Below, in pieces: positions 1 through 7,251 of a stretch of DNA of 14,124 nt; position 1 is the first letter of the stretch, and every line of letters starts with the position of its first letter. The stretch is taken from contig CAMOMM010000005.1 of NCBI GenBank assembly GCA_946619805.1, forward strand, positions 1-14,124, written 5' to 3'. The stretch is from an uncultured Bacillota bacterium. GTDB taxonomy: Bacteria; Bacillota_I; Bacilli_A; Erysipelotrichales; Erysipelotrichaceae. The notes under the pieces were generated by a model. That model saw nothing but the letters and a program-made list of their open reading frames with translations. It was not told the origin of the DNA and ran no database searches. Made by a program: the position numbers and the translations under genes.

Positions 1-143
1 ACCTGTTCAACTGTCAGACTCTTTTCGTTCTTGAATTCCAGACGGACTACGCCATCTTCTTCCTCATCAAACTTGTAGGCAAAACAGCTCATACAGATCG
101 CAACTGCCATGAATAATTTCAGGATATTCTTCATAGTTTTCAT
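1..143 (-). CDS. Small exported or membrane-anchored protein, 5' part only
   Basis: Only the first 47 codons are inside the window; the frame stays open to the left edge. The product begins MKTMKNILKLFMAVAICMSC: a short lysine-rich head followed by a hydrophobic stretch of about 15 residues, then an acidic segment (FDEEEDG). This is the shape of a signal peptide. A Cys at residue 20 follows Met-Ser, which is only a poor lipobox, so signal peptidase I cleavage after the following Phe-Ala is as likely as lipoprotein processing. The start at 143 is supported by the purine-rich GGAAAG site just upstream; a second in-frame ATG at 134 is possible. The gene has its own promoter (218-246) and is insulated from the upstream gene by a terminator. 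No family can be named from this fragment. Confidence 0.6.
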   Translation of the reverse strand, partial: MKTMKNILKLFMAVAICMSCFAYKFDEEEDGVVRLEFKNEKSLTVEQ

Positions 144-182
144 CTTCTTTCCTTTCATCCAGTTAAAAAATACTGCGCTGTT

Positions 183-209
183 GATTATTGTTTTTCTGAT
201 AAAATAATC
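183..209 (-). repeat. 7-bp inverted repeat in the leader of the 143 gene
   Basis: GATTATT at 183-189 and AATAATC at 203-209 form a 7-bp A+T-rich inverted repeat with a 13-nt loop, inside the roughly 68-nt untranslated leader predicted from the promoter at 218-246. No T-tract follows directly. A stem this weak may be chance; it is recorded because the leader is longer than the others in this window. Confidence 0.25.
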
Positions 210-217
210 TACCTTGT

Positions 218-246
218 ATTTTAGCACAACGCTTTTTTACTGTATA
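218..246 (-). promoter_or_regulatory. Extended -10 promoter of the exported-protein gene
   Basis: On the minus strand TAAAAT (218-223) is preceded by TGC, giving the extended -10 form TGnTAAAAT. Exactly 17 bp upstream is TATACA (241-246), four of six matches to TTGACA. It lies between the terminator of the previous gene (258-293) and the start codon at 143, predicting a leader of about 68 nt. Confidence 0.6.
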
Positions 247-257
247 TTCCTGCCATG

Positions 258-293
258 AAAAAATGACAGAACACTGTATTATTGTTCTGTCAT
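258..293 (-). terminator. Intrinsic terminator of the amidohydrolase gene
   Basis: Read on the minus strand, ATGACAGAACA (293-283) pairs perfectly over 11 bp with TGTTCTGTCAT (273-263) around a 9-nt loop, followed by six T residues (263-258). It starts 11 nt after the stop codon at 304. The stem length and clean T-tract make this the strongest terminator in the window. Confidence 0.9.
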
Positions 294-303
294 CATTTGT
301 TTT

Positions 304-1446
304 TTATTCAACAGCTTCGCCGTTAATAAACACTTTCCTGACTGCGGTATTACTCACCATCGGATCTCCATCGGTAATGACAATATCGCCATCCTTGCCA
401 ACTTCAATTGACCCTACTCTGTCCGCAATACCGATCTGCTTAGCTGGGTTAATCGTAATGGCCTTAAGGGCCTCAAAAGGATCCATTCCGGCTTTAACTG
501 CCAGCCCTGCACACAAAGGCAGATATTCCTGGGGAATAACTGGTGAATCAGTTATGATGGAAACCTGACAGCCCTTTGCAGCCAGAATTCCCGGGGTCGT
601 CCAGGACTTGTTCTGCAGTTCAAACTTAGTGGCATGAGTCAGGCTTGGCCCAACTGCCAGTGGATACGGACAGTCAGCCAGTTTATCAGCAATCAGATGT
701 CCTTCCGTTACATGTTCAATTGTCAGATTTACATCAAATTCCTTAGCCAGACGGATGGCTGTAAGAATATCGTTGGCCTGATGCGCATGGATCTTCAGAG
801 GTATTTCCTTTTTCAGTACCGGAATCATGGCTTCACACTTGAAATCAAAGGCCGGCTGTTTGAAGATATCATCTCCAGCCTTTTCCTTTTTAGCCAGATA
901 CTCCTTTGCCTTGAACATCATGTTGCGGATGACAGAGGCTGTTGACATTCTGGCAAAGTTTCCCTTGTCACGGTAACAGCGTTTAGGGTTTTCCCCCAGA
1001 GCACATTTCATGGCAACCGGTGTTTTTATTATCATGTCATCTACACAGTTACCAACTGTCTTAACCGCGATCCAGGTACCGCCAATGGCATTGGCACTGC
1101 CCTGTCCGGTAGCTACACTGGTAACTCCCGCAACAGCAGCATTGTGAACACTTGGGTCAAGCGGATTAAAACTGTCTTCGGAACGCAGATGAGGCGTACA
1201 GATATCTCCAGGTTCATTGTAGTCAGCACCCTCAAAACCGATGCCCCAGCCATCAAGGCCAAGATGACAGTGAGCTTCAACAAATCCCGGGTATACACTT
1301 AATCCAGAAGCATCAACGATCTTTTCATCACCTTCAGCAACCAGTGATGTTCCTATTTCAGCAATCTTTCCGTCAACTATACGGATATCTCCGATATAAG
1401 GCTCACGGTTAACGGCATCATGAATCAATCCATTCTTTATAATCAT
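304..1446 (-). CDS. Metal-dependent amidohydrolase, imidazolonepropionase-like, substrate unknown
   Basis: A 380-residue cytosolic enzyme of the amidohydrolase superfamily, closest in general shape to the HutI-related group (COG1228). An N-terminal beta sandwich (1-55) leads to the metal motif AHCHLG with His59 and His61; further likely ligands are Lys147 in MKCALGENPKR, His220/His222 in IHAHQA, His245 in IEHVTEGH and Asp300 in ITDSPV; the C-terminus returns to the sandwich (KDGDIVITDG). Full length for the family, no missing catalytic residue seen. The ALGENPKR segment marks a subgroup usually annotated only as amidohydrolase, so the hydrolysed bond (cyclic amide, N-acyl or dipeptide) is not predictable. 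It is not HutI, since no other hut gene is nearby. ATG start with GGAAAGG seven nt upstream. Transcribed alone from its own promoter and closed by its own terminator. Confidence 0.85.
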   Translation of the reverse strand: MIIKNGLIHDAVNREPYIGDIRIVDGKIAEIGTSLVAEGDEKIVDASGLSVYPGFVEAHCHLGLDGWGIGFEGADYNEPGDICTPHLRSEDSFNPLDPSVHNAAVAGVTSVATGQGSANAIGGTWIAVKTVGNCVDDMIIKTPVAMKCALGENPKRCYRDKGNFARMSTASVIRNMMFKAKEYLAKKEKAGDDIFKQPAFDFKCEAMIPVLKKEIPLKIHAHQANDILTAIRLAKEFDVNLTIEHVTEGHLIADKLADCPYPLAVGPSLTHATKFELQNKSWTTPGILAAKGCQVSIITDSPVIPQEYLPLCAGLAVKAGMDPFEALKAITINPAKQIGIADRVGSIEVGKDGDIVITDGDPMVSNTAVRKVFINGEAVE

Positions 1447-1475
1447 ATTCTTTCCTTTCCATAAATATTAATTGA

Positions 1476-1484
1476 AGTATATCA
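1476..1484 (-). promoter_or_regulatory. Extended -10 element upstream of the amidohydrolase
   Basis: Minus strand TGATATACT (TGnTATACT), five of six matches to TATAAT plus the TG extension. No convincing -35 hexamer lies 16-18 bp upstream, which extended -10 promoters tolerate. Transcription would start near 1469, giving a leader of about 22 nt that contains the GGAAAGG ribosome site. Confidence 0.45.
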
Positions 1485-1519
1485 TGAGATCACTCCAAGT
1501 TCTCATATAATGACCTTAT

Positions 1520-1547
1520 AAAAAAGTATGGCATTTCTGCACATACT
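1520..1547 (-). terminator. Intrinsic terminator ending the long pepT-to-rlmI operon
   Basis: Starting 6 nt after the stop at 1554, AGTATG (1547-1542), a bulged T (1541) and GCA (1540-1538) pair with TGC (1533-1531) and CATACT (1530-1525) across a GAAA tetraloop, followed by six T residues (1525-1520). Nine base pairs with one bulge and a stable tetraloop make this convincing. Confidence 0.85.
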
Positions 1548-1553
1548 CACTAC

Positions 1554-2768
1554 TTATACAATCTGTAAAATATAGAACTTGAGATAATCCGTCTCCGGTA
1601 CATTTACCATAATTGGATGGTCTTCTGCCTGCTGGGATACGGATACCATTCTCATCTGAATGCCTGTCTTTATGCTGGCTTCACTGAGCATCTTTTCAAA
1701 CAGTTCATGAGGCATGAAATGTGAACATGAACAGGTTGCCAGATAACCGCCTTTAGGTAAAAGCTTCATGGCCTTGGTATTGATTTCCAGATAGCCATTA
1801 TAGGCATTGTTTACCGTCTGACGGCTCTTGGTAAAGGCAGGAGGATCCAGAATGATCAGATCATATTCCTTCTTATTGACTTTATCCAGATACTCAAAAA
1901 CATCATCAACAACAAAATTGATATTCAGGCCATTGAGTTCAGCGTTCTTCCTTGCCTGATTAATGGCCGTTTCAGAGATATCGACAGCCGTCACTTTGGC
2001 AGCCTTTCCTCTGGCACAGTTAAGCGCAAATGATCCGGTATGGGTAAAGCAGTCCAGGACTCTTTTTCCTTCAGCTATTCTTGATACTCTTTCACGGTTT
2101 CTCTTCTGGTCCAGGAAATATCCGGTCTTCTGACCGTTTTCCACATCTACGTAATACTTTATGCCATTTTCTTCAATGACTGTTTCCGTACTTAATCCGT
2201 CTTCTCTGCAGAACCAGCCTTTATACTGACGTAACTCTTCCAGATCTCTGATGGCCACATCATTTCTTTCATAGATTCCCTTTATGTCCTGACCGTCTTC
2301 TCTCAATACTTCCAGCAATAACGGGAAACTGGTCTTCTTCAGTTCTTCCATGCCATAGGTCAATGTCTGAGTTACCAGAATGTCATTGAAGCGGTCTACG
2401 GTCAGTCCCGGGAAAAAGTCTGATTCCCCGAAAATGATGCGGCAGCAGGACAGCTGATCCTTCATTACGGTCTTACGGTAATTCCAGGCATGTTCTATTC
2501 TCCTTTTCCAGAATGCTTCATCGTATACCAGATTATATTCGCGGCTGATCAGTCTGACTCTGATCTTACTGTAGTCAGACATCAATCCGCTTCCGATATA
2601 TTTCCCTTTAGGGGATAAAACAGTTACGATGTCGCCATTATTGTATTCACCTATGATACTGTCAATGTCACTTTCATAAACCCATGGATGACCGTTTCTT
2701 AACCAGCGTTCACCCTTTCTGGTTACAGTTACATATGCCTGATCTCTGATGTTCATTTCCATAATCAT
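1554..2768 (-). CDS. rlmI: RlmI-like class I SAM-dependent rRNA (cytosine-C5) methyltransferase
   Basis: Predicted 23S rRNA m5C methyltransferase of the RlmI/YccW family (E. coli RlmI acts at C1962). The N-terminal ~80 residues form the PUA-type RNA-binding domain (RKGERWLRNGHPWVYESD, GDIVTV). A middle segment ends in NGQKTGYFLDQ (211-221), typical of this family. The Rossmann methyltransferase domain shows the SAM motif VLDCFTHTGSF (237-247), acidic VDIS (262-265), motif IV DPPAFTKSR (308-316) and motif VI with TCSCSH (345-350), whose Cys residues include the expected nucleophile. 404 residues, normal length. The upstream ATG at 2768 overlaps the pth stop as ATGA; a second ATG at 2762 has GGTGG six nt upstream and may be the true start. 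Last gene of the operon. The exact target base is inferred from the family, and the symbol is used in that sense. Confidence 0.88.
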   Translation of the reverse strand: MIMEMNIRDQAYVTVTRKGERWLRNGHPWVYESDIDSIIGEYNNGDIVTVLSPKGKYIGSGLMSDYSKIRVRLISREYNLVYDEAFWKRRIEHAWNYRKTVMKDQLSCCRIIFGESDFFPGLTVDRFNDILVTQTLTYGMEELKKTSFPLLLEVLREDGQDIKGIYERNDVAIRDLEELRQYKGWFCREDGLSTETVIEENGIKYYVDVENGQKTGYFLDQKRNRERVSRIAEGKRVLDCFTHTGSFALNCARGKAAKVTAVDISETAINQARKNAELNGLNINFVVDDVFEYLDKVNKKEYDLIILDPPAFTKSRQTVNNAYNGYLEINTKAMKLLPKGGYLATCSCSHFMPHELFEKMLSEASIKTGIQMRMVSVSQQAEDHPIMVNVPETDYLKFYILQIV

Positions 2769-3343
2769 CCACCAGCCCTGTTTCTTCTGTTATGCCTGTT
2801 CATTACATCCTGGAACCTGTTATTGATGAATTCAACACAGGCCTTGGATGCTTCATCGATGGCTTTCTGCCATAATTCAACATCTTCACCCCAAAAACCT
2901 GACAGGACATAGTCTCTGGTATCTTCCTTCTTGTCTGAACCGATCCCTATTCTGATGCGGCAGAACTGCTGAGTAGACAGATGGGCGATGATGCTCTTGA
3001 TACCGTTATGACCTCCTGCACTGCCGCCCTCTCTTAAACGCAGATTACCAACCGGCAGATCGAGATCATCATATACGATCAGCACATCCTGACTCGGATC
3101 AAGATGGTAATATCTTACAGCCTTGCCTACCGCTTCCCCTGAAAGATTCATGTAAGTCTGCGGCTTCATCAGAATTACCTGCTCTCCTCTGTAAGTGGTC
3201 TTGCCGATCAGAGCATTAAAAGCTCTGCGGTTAATCTTCACATCCAGAGCCTGTGCAACTTTGTCAAGGCATAAGAACCCGGTATTATGCCTGGTGTTTT
3301 CATATTCTTTTCCGGGATTTCCCAAACCAACTATCAGTTTCAT
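2765..3343 (-). CDS. pth: Peptidyl-tRNA hydrolase
   Basis: Cleaves the ester bond of peptidyl-tRNA released prematurely from ribosomes, recycling tRNA; normally essential in bacteria. From the ATG at 3343 the protein is 192 residues, the usual Pth length, and opens MKLIVGLGNPGKEYENTRHN, with the invariant Asn in GLGNPG, and the catalytic His in TRHNTGF at about residue 20. Further signatures are MKPQTYMNLSG, VYDDLDLP and REGGSAGGHNGIKSI, all intact. An in-frame TTG at 3361 would add six non-conserved residues and is less likely, although it has a GGAAAG three nt upstream. The ATG itself has no ribosome site; instead TATAAT ends seven nt before it, which suggests an internal, leaderless start. 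The stop overlaps the next gene's start by 4 bp. Confidence 0.95.
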   Translation of the reverse strand: MKLIVGLGNPGKEYENTRHNTGFLCLDKVAQALDVKINRRAFNALIGKTTYRGEQVILMKPQTYMNLSGEAVGKAVRYYHLDPSQDVLIVYDDLDLPVGNLRLREGGSAGGHNGIKSIIAHLSTQQFCRIRIGIGSDKKEDTRDYVLSGFWGEDVELWQKAIDEASKACVEFINNRFQDVMNRHNRRNRAGG

Positions 3344-3350
3344 ACGCTTA

Positions 3351-3378
3351 ATTATACACAATTACTTTCCAATGTCTA
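3351..3378 (-). promoter_or_regulatory. Candidate internal promoter for pth
   Basis: On the minus strand a perfect TATAAT (3351-3356) lies 16 bp downstream of TAGACA (3373-3378, five of six to TTGACA). The -10 ends seven nt before the A of the pth ATG, so +1 would fall at or next to the start codon. The -35 sits inside the last codons of tcdA. Confidence 0.5.
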
Positions 3379-4057
3379 ATAGTTCCTTAAGACATTCCTT
3401 CCGGCAGATCAGTCCCGCAGTTGCCGGTACAAAAATCATTGATCCCAATACTCCTGACTCATTCATCGGTAACGGATCTTCCTTTGAACAGACCACTTTT
3501 ATCTTAAGGTCCATTCCCTGCTGTCTGGCCAGATATCTCAGTTTTCTGGCCAGCGGATCTTTCTCAGTCTTATTCAAGGTTGTAACAATAAGCTGTTCCG
3601 GTTCCAGCCTGCGGGCAGCCCCCAGACAGGCAATAAACGGAATACCGTTTTTCTGACAGTACTTCCAGATGGCCAGCTTGCCATCAGTGCTGTCAATGGC
3701 ATCTATGACATAGTCCGGTTTTTCCTCAAAGCAGGATTCAACGGTATTTTCGTCAACAGATACTTTCTTCTTTATCAGCTTAATGTCAGGATTAATGCTT
3801 AACAGCCTCTTTTCAAAAGCTGCCGTCTTATCAGTTCCCACAGTATCAATAACTGCTTCTATTTGACGGTTCAGATTGCTTGGTTCGATTTTATCCCTGT
3901 CTACCAGTGTCAGCTTTCCTGTTCCGCTTCTGGCTAAGGCTTCAACACTGAAAGAACCTACACCGCCCAGACCGAAAACAGCCACATGAGCATTCTGCAG
4001 CTTTCTGAGGCTTTCTTCTCCCAAAACATTGATAACTCTTTCAAACTGATTATCCAT
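3362..4057 (-). CDS. tcdA: tRNA threonylcarbamoyladenosine dehydratase (TcdA/CsdL, E1-like)
   Basis: E1-like (ThiF/MoeB/HesA) enzyme that uses ATP to dehydrate t6A at position 37 of ANN-decoding tRNAs to the cyclic form ct6A. The 231-residue protein begins with the family's FERVINVLGEESLRKL, then the nucleotide-binding GLGGVG (29-34), VDRD (52-55), NLNRQ (61-65) and DAIDS (119-123), followed by FIACLGAARRLEP and SKEDPLP and the C-terminal VLGSMIFVPATAGL. This combination separates it from MoeB and ThiF, whose CxxC zinc pairs are absent. It is a little shorter than E. coli TcdA (about 268) at the C-terminus. The ATG overlaps miaA by 8 bp with AGGA nine nt upstream, so translation is probably coupled. 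MiaA next door modifies the same tRNA position, on other tRNAs. Confidence 0.9.
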   Translation of the reverse strand: MDNQFERVINVLGEESLRKLQNAHVAVFGLGGVGSFSVEALARSGTGKLTLVDRDKIEPSNLNRQIEAVIDTVGTDKTAAFEKRLLSINPDIKLIKKKVSVDENTVESCFEEKPDYVIDAIDSTDGKLAIWKYCQKNGIPFIACLGAARRLEPEQLIVTTLNKTEKDPLARKLRYLARQQGMDLKIKVVCSKEDPLPMNESGVLGSMIFVPATAGLICRKECLKELLDIGK

Positions 4058-4946
4058 TCTGCCACTTCCTGATATCTTCCACTATCCTGTCCAGATATCC
4101 CTCTTCCGTAACATCATACCAGTTAACCGGCATCTGATGATTCCACCAGGTGTACTGTCTTTTGGCAAACTGTCTGGTATGAGTCTTGATTAATTCCACA
4201 GTCTCTTCCAGACTGTTTTTCCCATTGAAATAGTCCCTGAATTCTTTATAGCCAATGCCCTGCAGGCCTTTGGCATCCCAATCATACTTTTCATTAATGG
4301 CTGTTACTTCATCAACAAGACCGTTTTCCATCATCTGATCTACGCGCATGCCAATGCGCTGTTTTAACAGTTCACGGTCCATGGTCAGGCCAACAATGTA
4401 ACTGTCATAGATCTGAATATGCTGCTGGCTTGCTTCCTGCCGGCTTTTAAGATTTCCGCTGTCTGCCAGCTGCAAAGCTCTGACAATACGGCGGCGGTTA
4501 TTGGGATGAATGTTTCTGGTTGACTCCGGATCAACCTGTAATAGTCTCTGATACAGTTCTTCCGTGGACTGATCAGAATACTCGTTATGGTCATTCTCCA
4601 TCTCCACAAATTCATAGTCATATAACAGAGCCTTGACATACAGACCGGTTCCACCGCAGATAACCGGCATTTTACCTCTGCTGCTTATCTCTTCGATCTT
4701 ATTGCGGGCATCGATCTGGAAATGTCTGACGCTGTATTCCTCACCCACATTGACATAGTCAAGAAGATGATGAGGTATTCCCATCATTTCTTCAGCGGTG
4801 ATCTTGGCGCTGCCGACATTCAGTTCCCTGTACACCTGCACGCTGTCACCGTTAATTATTTCTCCATTGAACCTCTTAGCCAGTTCAATGGCTACCTTGC
4901 TTTTGCCAACGGCAGTCGGACCTACGACACTGATAACCTTATACAC
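4050..4946 (-). CDS. miaA: tRNA dimethylallyltransferase MiaA
   Basis: Transfers the dimethylallyl group of DMAPP to N6 of A37 in tRNAs that read codons starting with U. The 298-residue protein has the P-loop GPTAVGKS (9-16), the substrate motif DSVQVYRELNVGSAK (34 onward) with catalytic Asp34, IPHHLLD (57-63), the CGGTGLY loop (97-103), NNRRRIVRAL, the helical insertion that grips the anticodon loop, GLQGIGYKEF and a C-terminal THTRQFAKRQYTWW. Nothing is missing. The start is GTG at 4946, supported by AAGGAG seven nt upstream, and overlaps the mutL stop by 8 bp; its own stop overlaps tcdA by 8 bp. The mutL-miaA pairing is common across bacteria. Confidence 0.96.
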   Translation of the reverse strand: MYKVISVVGPTAVGKSKVAIELAKRFNGEIINGDSVQVYRELNVGSAKITAEEMMGIPHHLLDYVNVGEEYSVRHFQIDARNKIEEISSRGKMPVICGGTGLYVKALLYDYEFVEMENDHNEYSDQSTEELYQRLLQVDPESTRNIHPNNRRRIVRALQLADSGNLKSRQEASQQHIQIYDSYIVGLTMDRELLKQRIGMRVDQMMENGLVDEVTAINEKYDWDAKGLQGIGYKEFRDYFNGKNSLEETVELIKTHTRQFAKRQYTWWNHQMPVNWYDVTEEGYLDRIVEDIRKWQNG

Positions 4947-6672
4947 GCTTGAACTCCTTCTGCAGCTGAGCTTCGGAGATGGCCATCATGGTAGGTCTGC
5001 CATGCGGACAGTTAAACGGCTGTACGCATCTGCTTAAGCGGCTTAAAAGTTTTCTGCTTTCAATTACATCCAGTCGGTGATTGAAACGTATCGAACTGTG
5101 ACAGGCTAAGGTTGCGATCTTATCCTTCCTGATCTCCAGTACATTCATCTTCTTTTCATTCAGTATCTCTTCCACCAGATCATTGATGAAATCCCGTTCG
5201 TTTATGTCTTCAAACCAGACCGGAACTTCCCTGACCACACAGGTCGTTCTGGAGAAAGGCTCCAGAGTAATGCCAATGCAGCTGAATACTTCATTGAGCT
5301 TATCCAGCTGTTCAAACTGAGCCGGGCTCAGTTCCACAACCAATGGTACCAATAACGGCTGAGTAAGAATATTTTCTTCCTCAATCTGACTGCATATTTC
5401 CTCATACATGCACCTTTCCATCGCTGCATGCTGATCCACGATATAGAGATTATCCTCATCACAGGCAATGATGTAGTTGCCGTGCAGCTGAGCAAGATAC
5501 TGGAAACGTTCTATTTCCACAGGTTCCGGTTTTTCAGGTTTCCTGTTTACTTCTTCAGTATGATATTCAACTCTGGTTTCCTGTAATACCGGTTCATGCT
5601 TTTCCGGGGCAGCCACATAGGTATCGGTAAACAGTCTGGTTTCCTCAATCTTAACCGGATTTCTGTTAAGCCTGATCTCTCCCGGTCTGAAATGTTCTCT
5701 TAAGGTATTATATATACCGCTCTTTAAAAGATTATAAAGCTGTCTGTCCTTGGACAGTCTGATCTCCCATTTGGAAGGATGGACATTAACATCTACCAGC
5801 TTATAATCAGCCCCTATGTTTAAGATACAGACAGGATATCTGTCCGGCATCATGAACTCCTGATAAGCTTCGCTGACTGCCTTCTGCAGCAGATAGTTTC
5901 TGATCATTCGTCCATTGATGAAAATATTCATATACGACCTGGTTGAACGGTTGATGCTTGGCAATACAAGTACTCCTTTGACCGTGAAGTCAAAATCACT
6001 TATTTCAATTGGAATACTGTTACGGGCTATTTCCAGTCCATAGATGTGCATTACCGTTTCTTCCAGGGAACCATTGCCCGGAGTCTGCATCCTGATCCTG
6101 TCATCCCGGTACAGTTCAAAGGCTATTTCCGGATGAGCCAGAGCAAACTTCTGCATCACGTCGATGATGCTGTTGAGTTCCGTTGACCCGCTTTTAAGAT
6201 GTTTCAGACGGGCCGGTGTTTTATAAAACAGGCCTTCAACCTTGATGGTTGTTCCCACACCTCTGGCAGCCGGTGCTGCCTTGGTCAGCTTGCCATATTC
6301 GAGCTTTACCTCTGTACTGTCATTACCGTCACTGGTCAGTAAGCTTACTTTCGCTACTGAGGCAATTGAAGGCAGGGCTTCACCTCTGAATCCCATGGTC
6401 TGAATATCCCAGAGATCATCAGTGCGTGAGATCTTGGATGTAGCATGACGGTTAAAGGCATTTACGGCATCCTGCTTGTCCATGCCAATACCGTTATCCA
6501 TAACTTCAATGCTGTCACAGCCGCCATTAAAGACTCTGACCGTAATTCTGTCAGCTTCGGCATCTATGCTGTTTTCCACCAGTTCCTTGACTACGCCGGA
6601 AGGTCTTTCGACAACTTCTCCCGCCGCAATCATATTGGTCAAATGCTCATCCAATGTATGTATTTTACTCAT
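4939..6672 (-). CDS. mutL: DNA mismatch repair protein MutL with endonuclease motif
   Basis: GHKL ATPase that couples MutS mismatch recognition to strand incision and excision. From the ATG at 6672 the protein has 577 residues. The N-terminal ATPase shows IAAGEVVERP, VKELVENSIDA with the catalytic Glu, DNGIGM, TMGFRGEAL and GVGTTIKV. The transducer domain includes FINGRMIRN and VDVNVHPSK. A short charged linker (about residues 330-390) leads to the C-terminal endonuclease domain with DQHAAMERCMYE (fits DQHAx2Ex4E), ACHSSIRFNH and CPHGRP, the zinc-binding motifs of MutH-independent MutLs. An in-frame TTG at 6699 would add nine non-conserved residues. Before the ATG, GAGGG is twelve nt away and TATAAT six nt away. 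No mutS lies in the window, unlike the common mutS-mutL order. Overlaps miaA by 8 bp. Confidence 0.96.
   Translation of the reverse strand: MSKIHTLDEHLTNMIAAGEVVERPSGVVKELVENSIDAEADRITVRVFNGGCDSIEVMDNGIGMDKQDAVNAFNRHATSKISRTDDLWDIQTMGFRGEALPSIASVAKVSLLTSDGNDSTEVKLEYGKLTKAAPAARGVGTTIKVEGLFYKTPARLKHLKSGSTELNSIIDVMQKFALAHPEIAFELYRDDRIRMQTPGNGSLEETVMHIYGLEIARNSIPIEISDFDFTVKGVLVLPSINRSTRSYMNIFINGRMIRNYLLQKAVSEAYQEFMMPDRYPVCILNIGADYKLVDVNVHPSKWEIRLSKDRQLYNLLKSGIYNTLREHFRPGEIRLNRNPVKIEETRLFTDTYVAAPEKHEPVLQETRVEYHTEEVNRKPEKPEPVEIERFQYLAQLHGNYIIACDEDNLYIVDQHAAMERCMYEEICSQIEEENILTQPLLVPLVVELSPAQFEQLDKLNEVFSCIGITLEPFSRTTCVVREVPVWFEDINERDFINDLVEEILNEKKMNVLEIRKDKIATLACHSSIRFNHRLDVIESRKLLSRLSRCVQPFNCPHGRPTMMAISEAQLQKEFKRV
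4954..4959 (-). promoter_or_regulatory. Ribosome-binding site fixing the GTG start of miaA
   Basis: AAGGAG on the minus strand, seven nt before the GTG at 4946 and located inside the last codons of mutL. It is the best ribosome site of the repair/tRNA segment and supports the GTG start over any internal ATG. Confidence 0.7.
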
Positions 6673-6678
6673 GTATTT

Positions 6679-6706
6679 ATTATACCCTCTATTTGTCAAT
6701 TAACAA
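6679..6706 (-). promoter_or_regulatory. Candidate internal promoter for mutL
   Basis: Minus strand TATAAT (6679-6684) with TTGTTA (6701-6706, four of six to TTGACA) 16 bp upstream; the -35 overlaps the stop of the DUF1697 gene. The -10 ends six nt before the mutL ATG, so the message would start at the initiation codon. The GAGGG at 6685-6689 would not be in that transcript but could serve read-through mRNA at a long 12-nt spacing. Confidence 0.4.
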
Positions 6707-7251
6707 ACACGCCGCATCTCAACTATTTTTCTGACCGTATTTGCTGTCCTGATCGTCAGTGAAGAGCCTACAGGCAGGCTTGCTGTCTTAGGCCACCAGT
6801 TGGTTTTCCGGTGTCGCTTAAGGTCAAAAGACCAGAAAACCGCATTGTTATATTCCAGTATCTGTTCCAGTCCTTCCTTAGGTTCCCCTATTTCCCGGTA
6901 TACTTCTTCAAAGGTTACCGGAGGAAGAATGAAAATCAGATTATCATAGATCTCCTTATCATCCGTTCCCCACCACTTTGGTGCATGCTTCAGAATGTCC
7001 TCAAGAGTATTGACTTCAATCACAAAAACCGGAATATCCAGAGAAAACTGCTTTTTTATCATCTTCTCTATTCTGTTTCTGATTTCAGCAGCATCCTTCT
7101 CTTTCGTGGCAAACAGTACATTTCCACTGTTCAGATATGTTCTGACATTTTCAAAAGACAGGCTTTCAAAGCCTTTCTTTAATTCCGGCATTGGTATTTT
7201 GTTCTTGCCGCTGATGTTTATTCCTCTTAACAGTGCCACATATCTGTTCAT
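6700..7251 (-). CDS. DUF1697 family protein, function unknown
   Basis: A 183-residue soluble protein with the DUF1697 hallmarks: MNRYVALLRGINISGKNKIPM at the N-terminus, the LKKGFESLSFENVRTYLNSGNVLF segment, and near the C-terminus a basic TNWWPKTASL followed by TIRTANTVRKI. The length is normal for the family. No catalytic residues or binding partner are established for DUF1697, and the sequence shows no membrane segment or signal. The ATG overlaps the stop of the HAD gene as ATGA, with AAGGA five nt upstream, and its stop lies 27 nt before the mutL ATG. The position between a phosphatase and mutL suggests co-transcription but does not reveal its job. Some sequence databases describe it loosely as a cytoplasmic hypothetical protein. 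Confidence 0.88.
   Translation of the reverse strand: MNRYVALLRGINISGKNKIPMPELKKGFESLSFENVRTYLNSGNVLFATKEKDAAEIRNRIEKMIKKQFSLDIPVFVIEVNTLEDILKHAPKWWGTDDKEIYDNLIFILPPVTFEEVYREIGEPKEGLEQILEYNNAVFWSFDLKRHRKTNWWPKTASLPVGSSLTIRTANTVRKIVEMRRVC

Noticed and set aside
3195..3656. A 153-codon plus-strand open frame across the pth/tcdA junction
   Set aside because: It lies antisense to two clearly identified genes, has no ribosome site or recognisable family, and is explained as a shadow of their codon usage.
6673..6700. TTGACA just after the DUF1697 stop paired with TATAAT as a classical promoter
   Set aside because: Only nine bases separate the two boxes, too close for RNA polymerase; the better -35 partner of that TATAAT is TTGTTA at 6701-6706.
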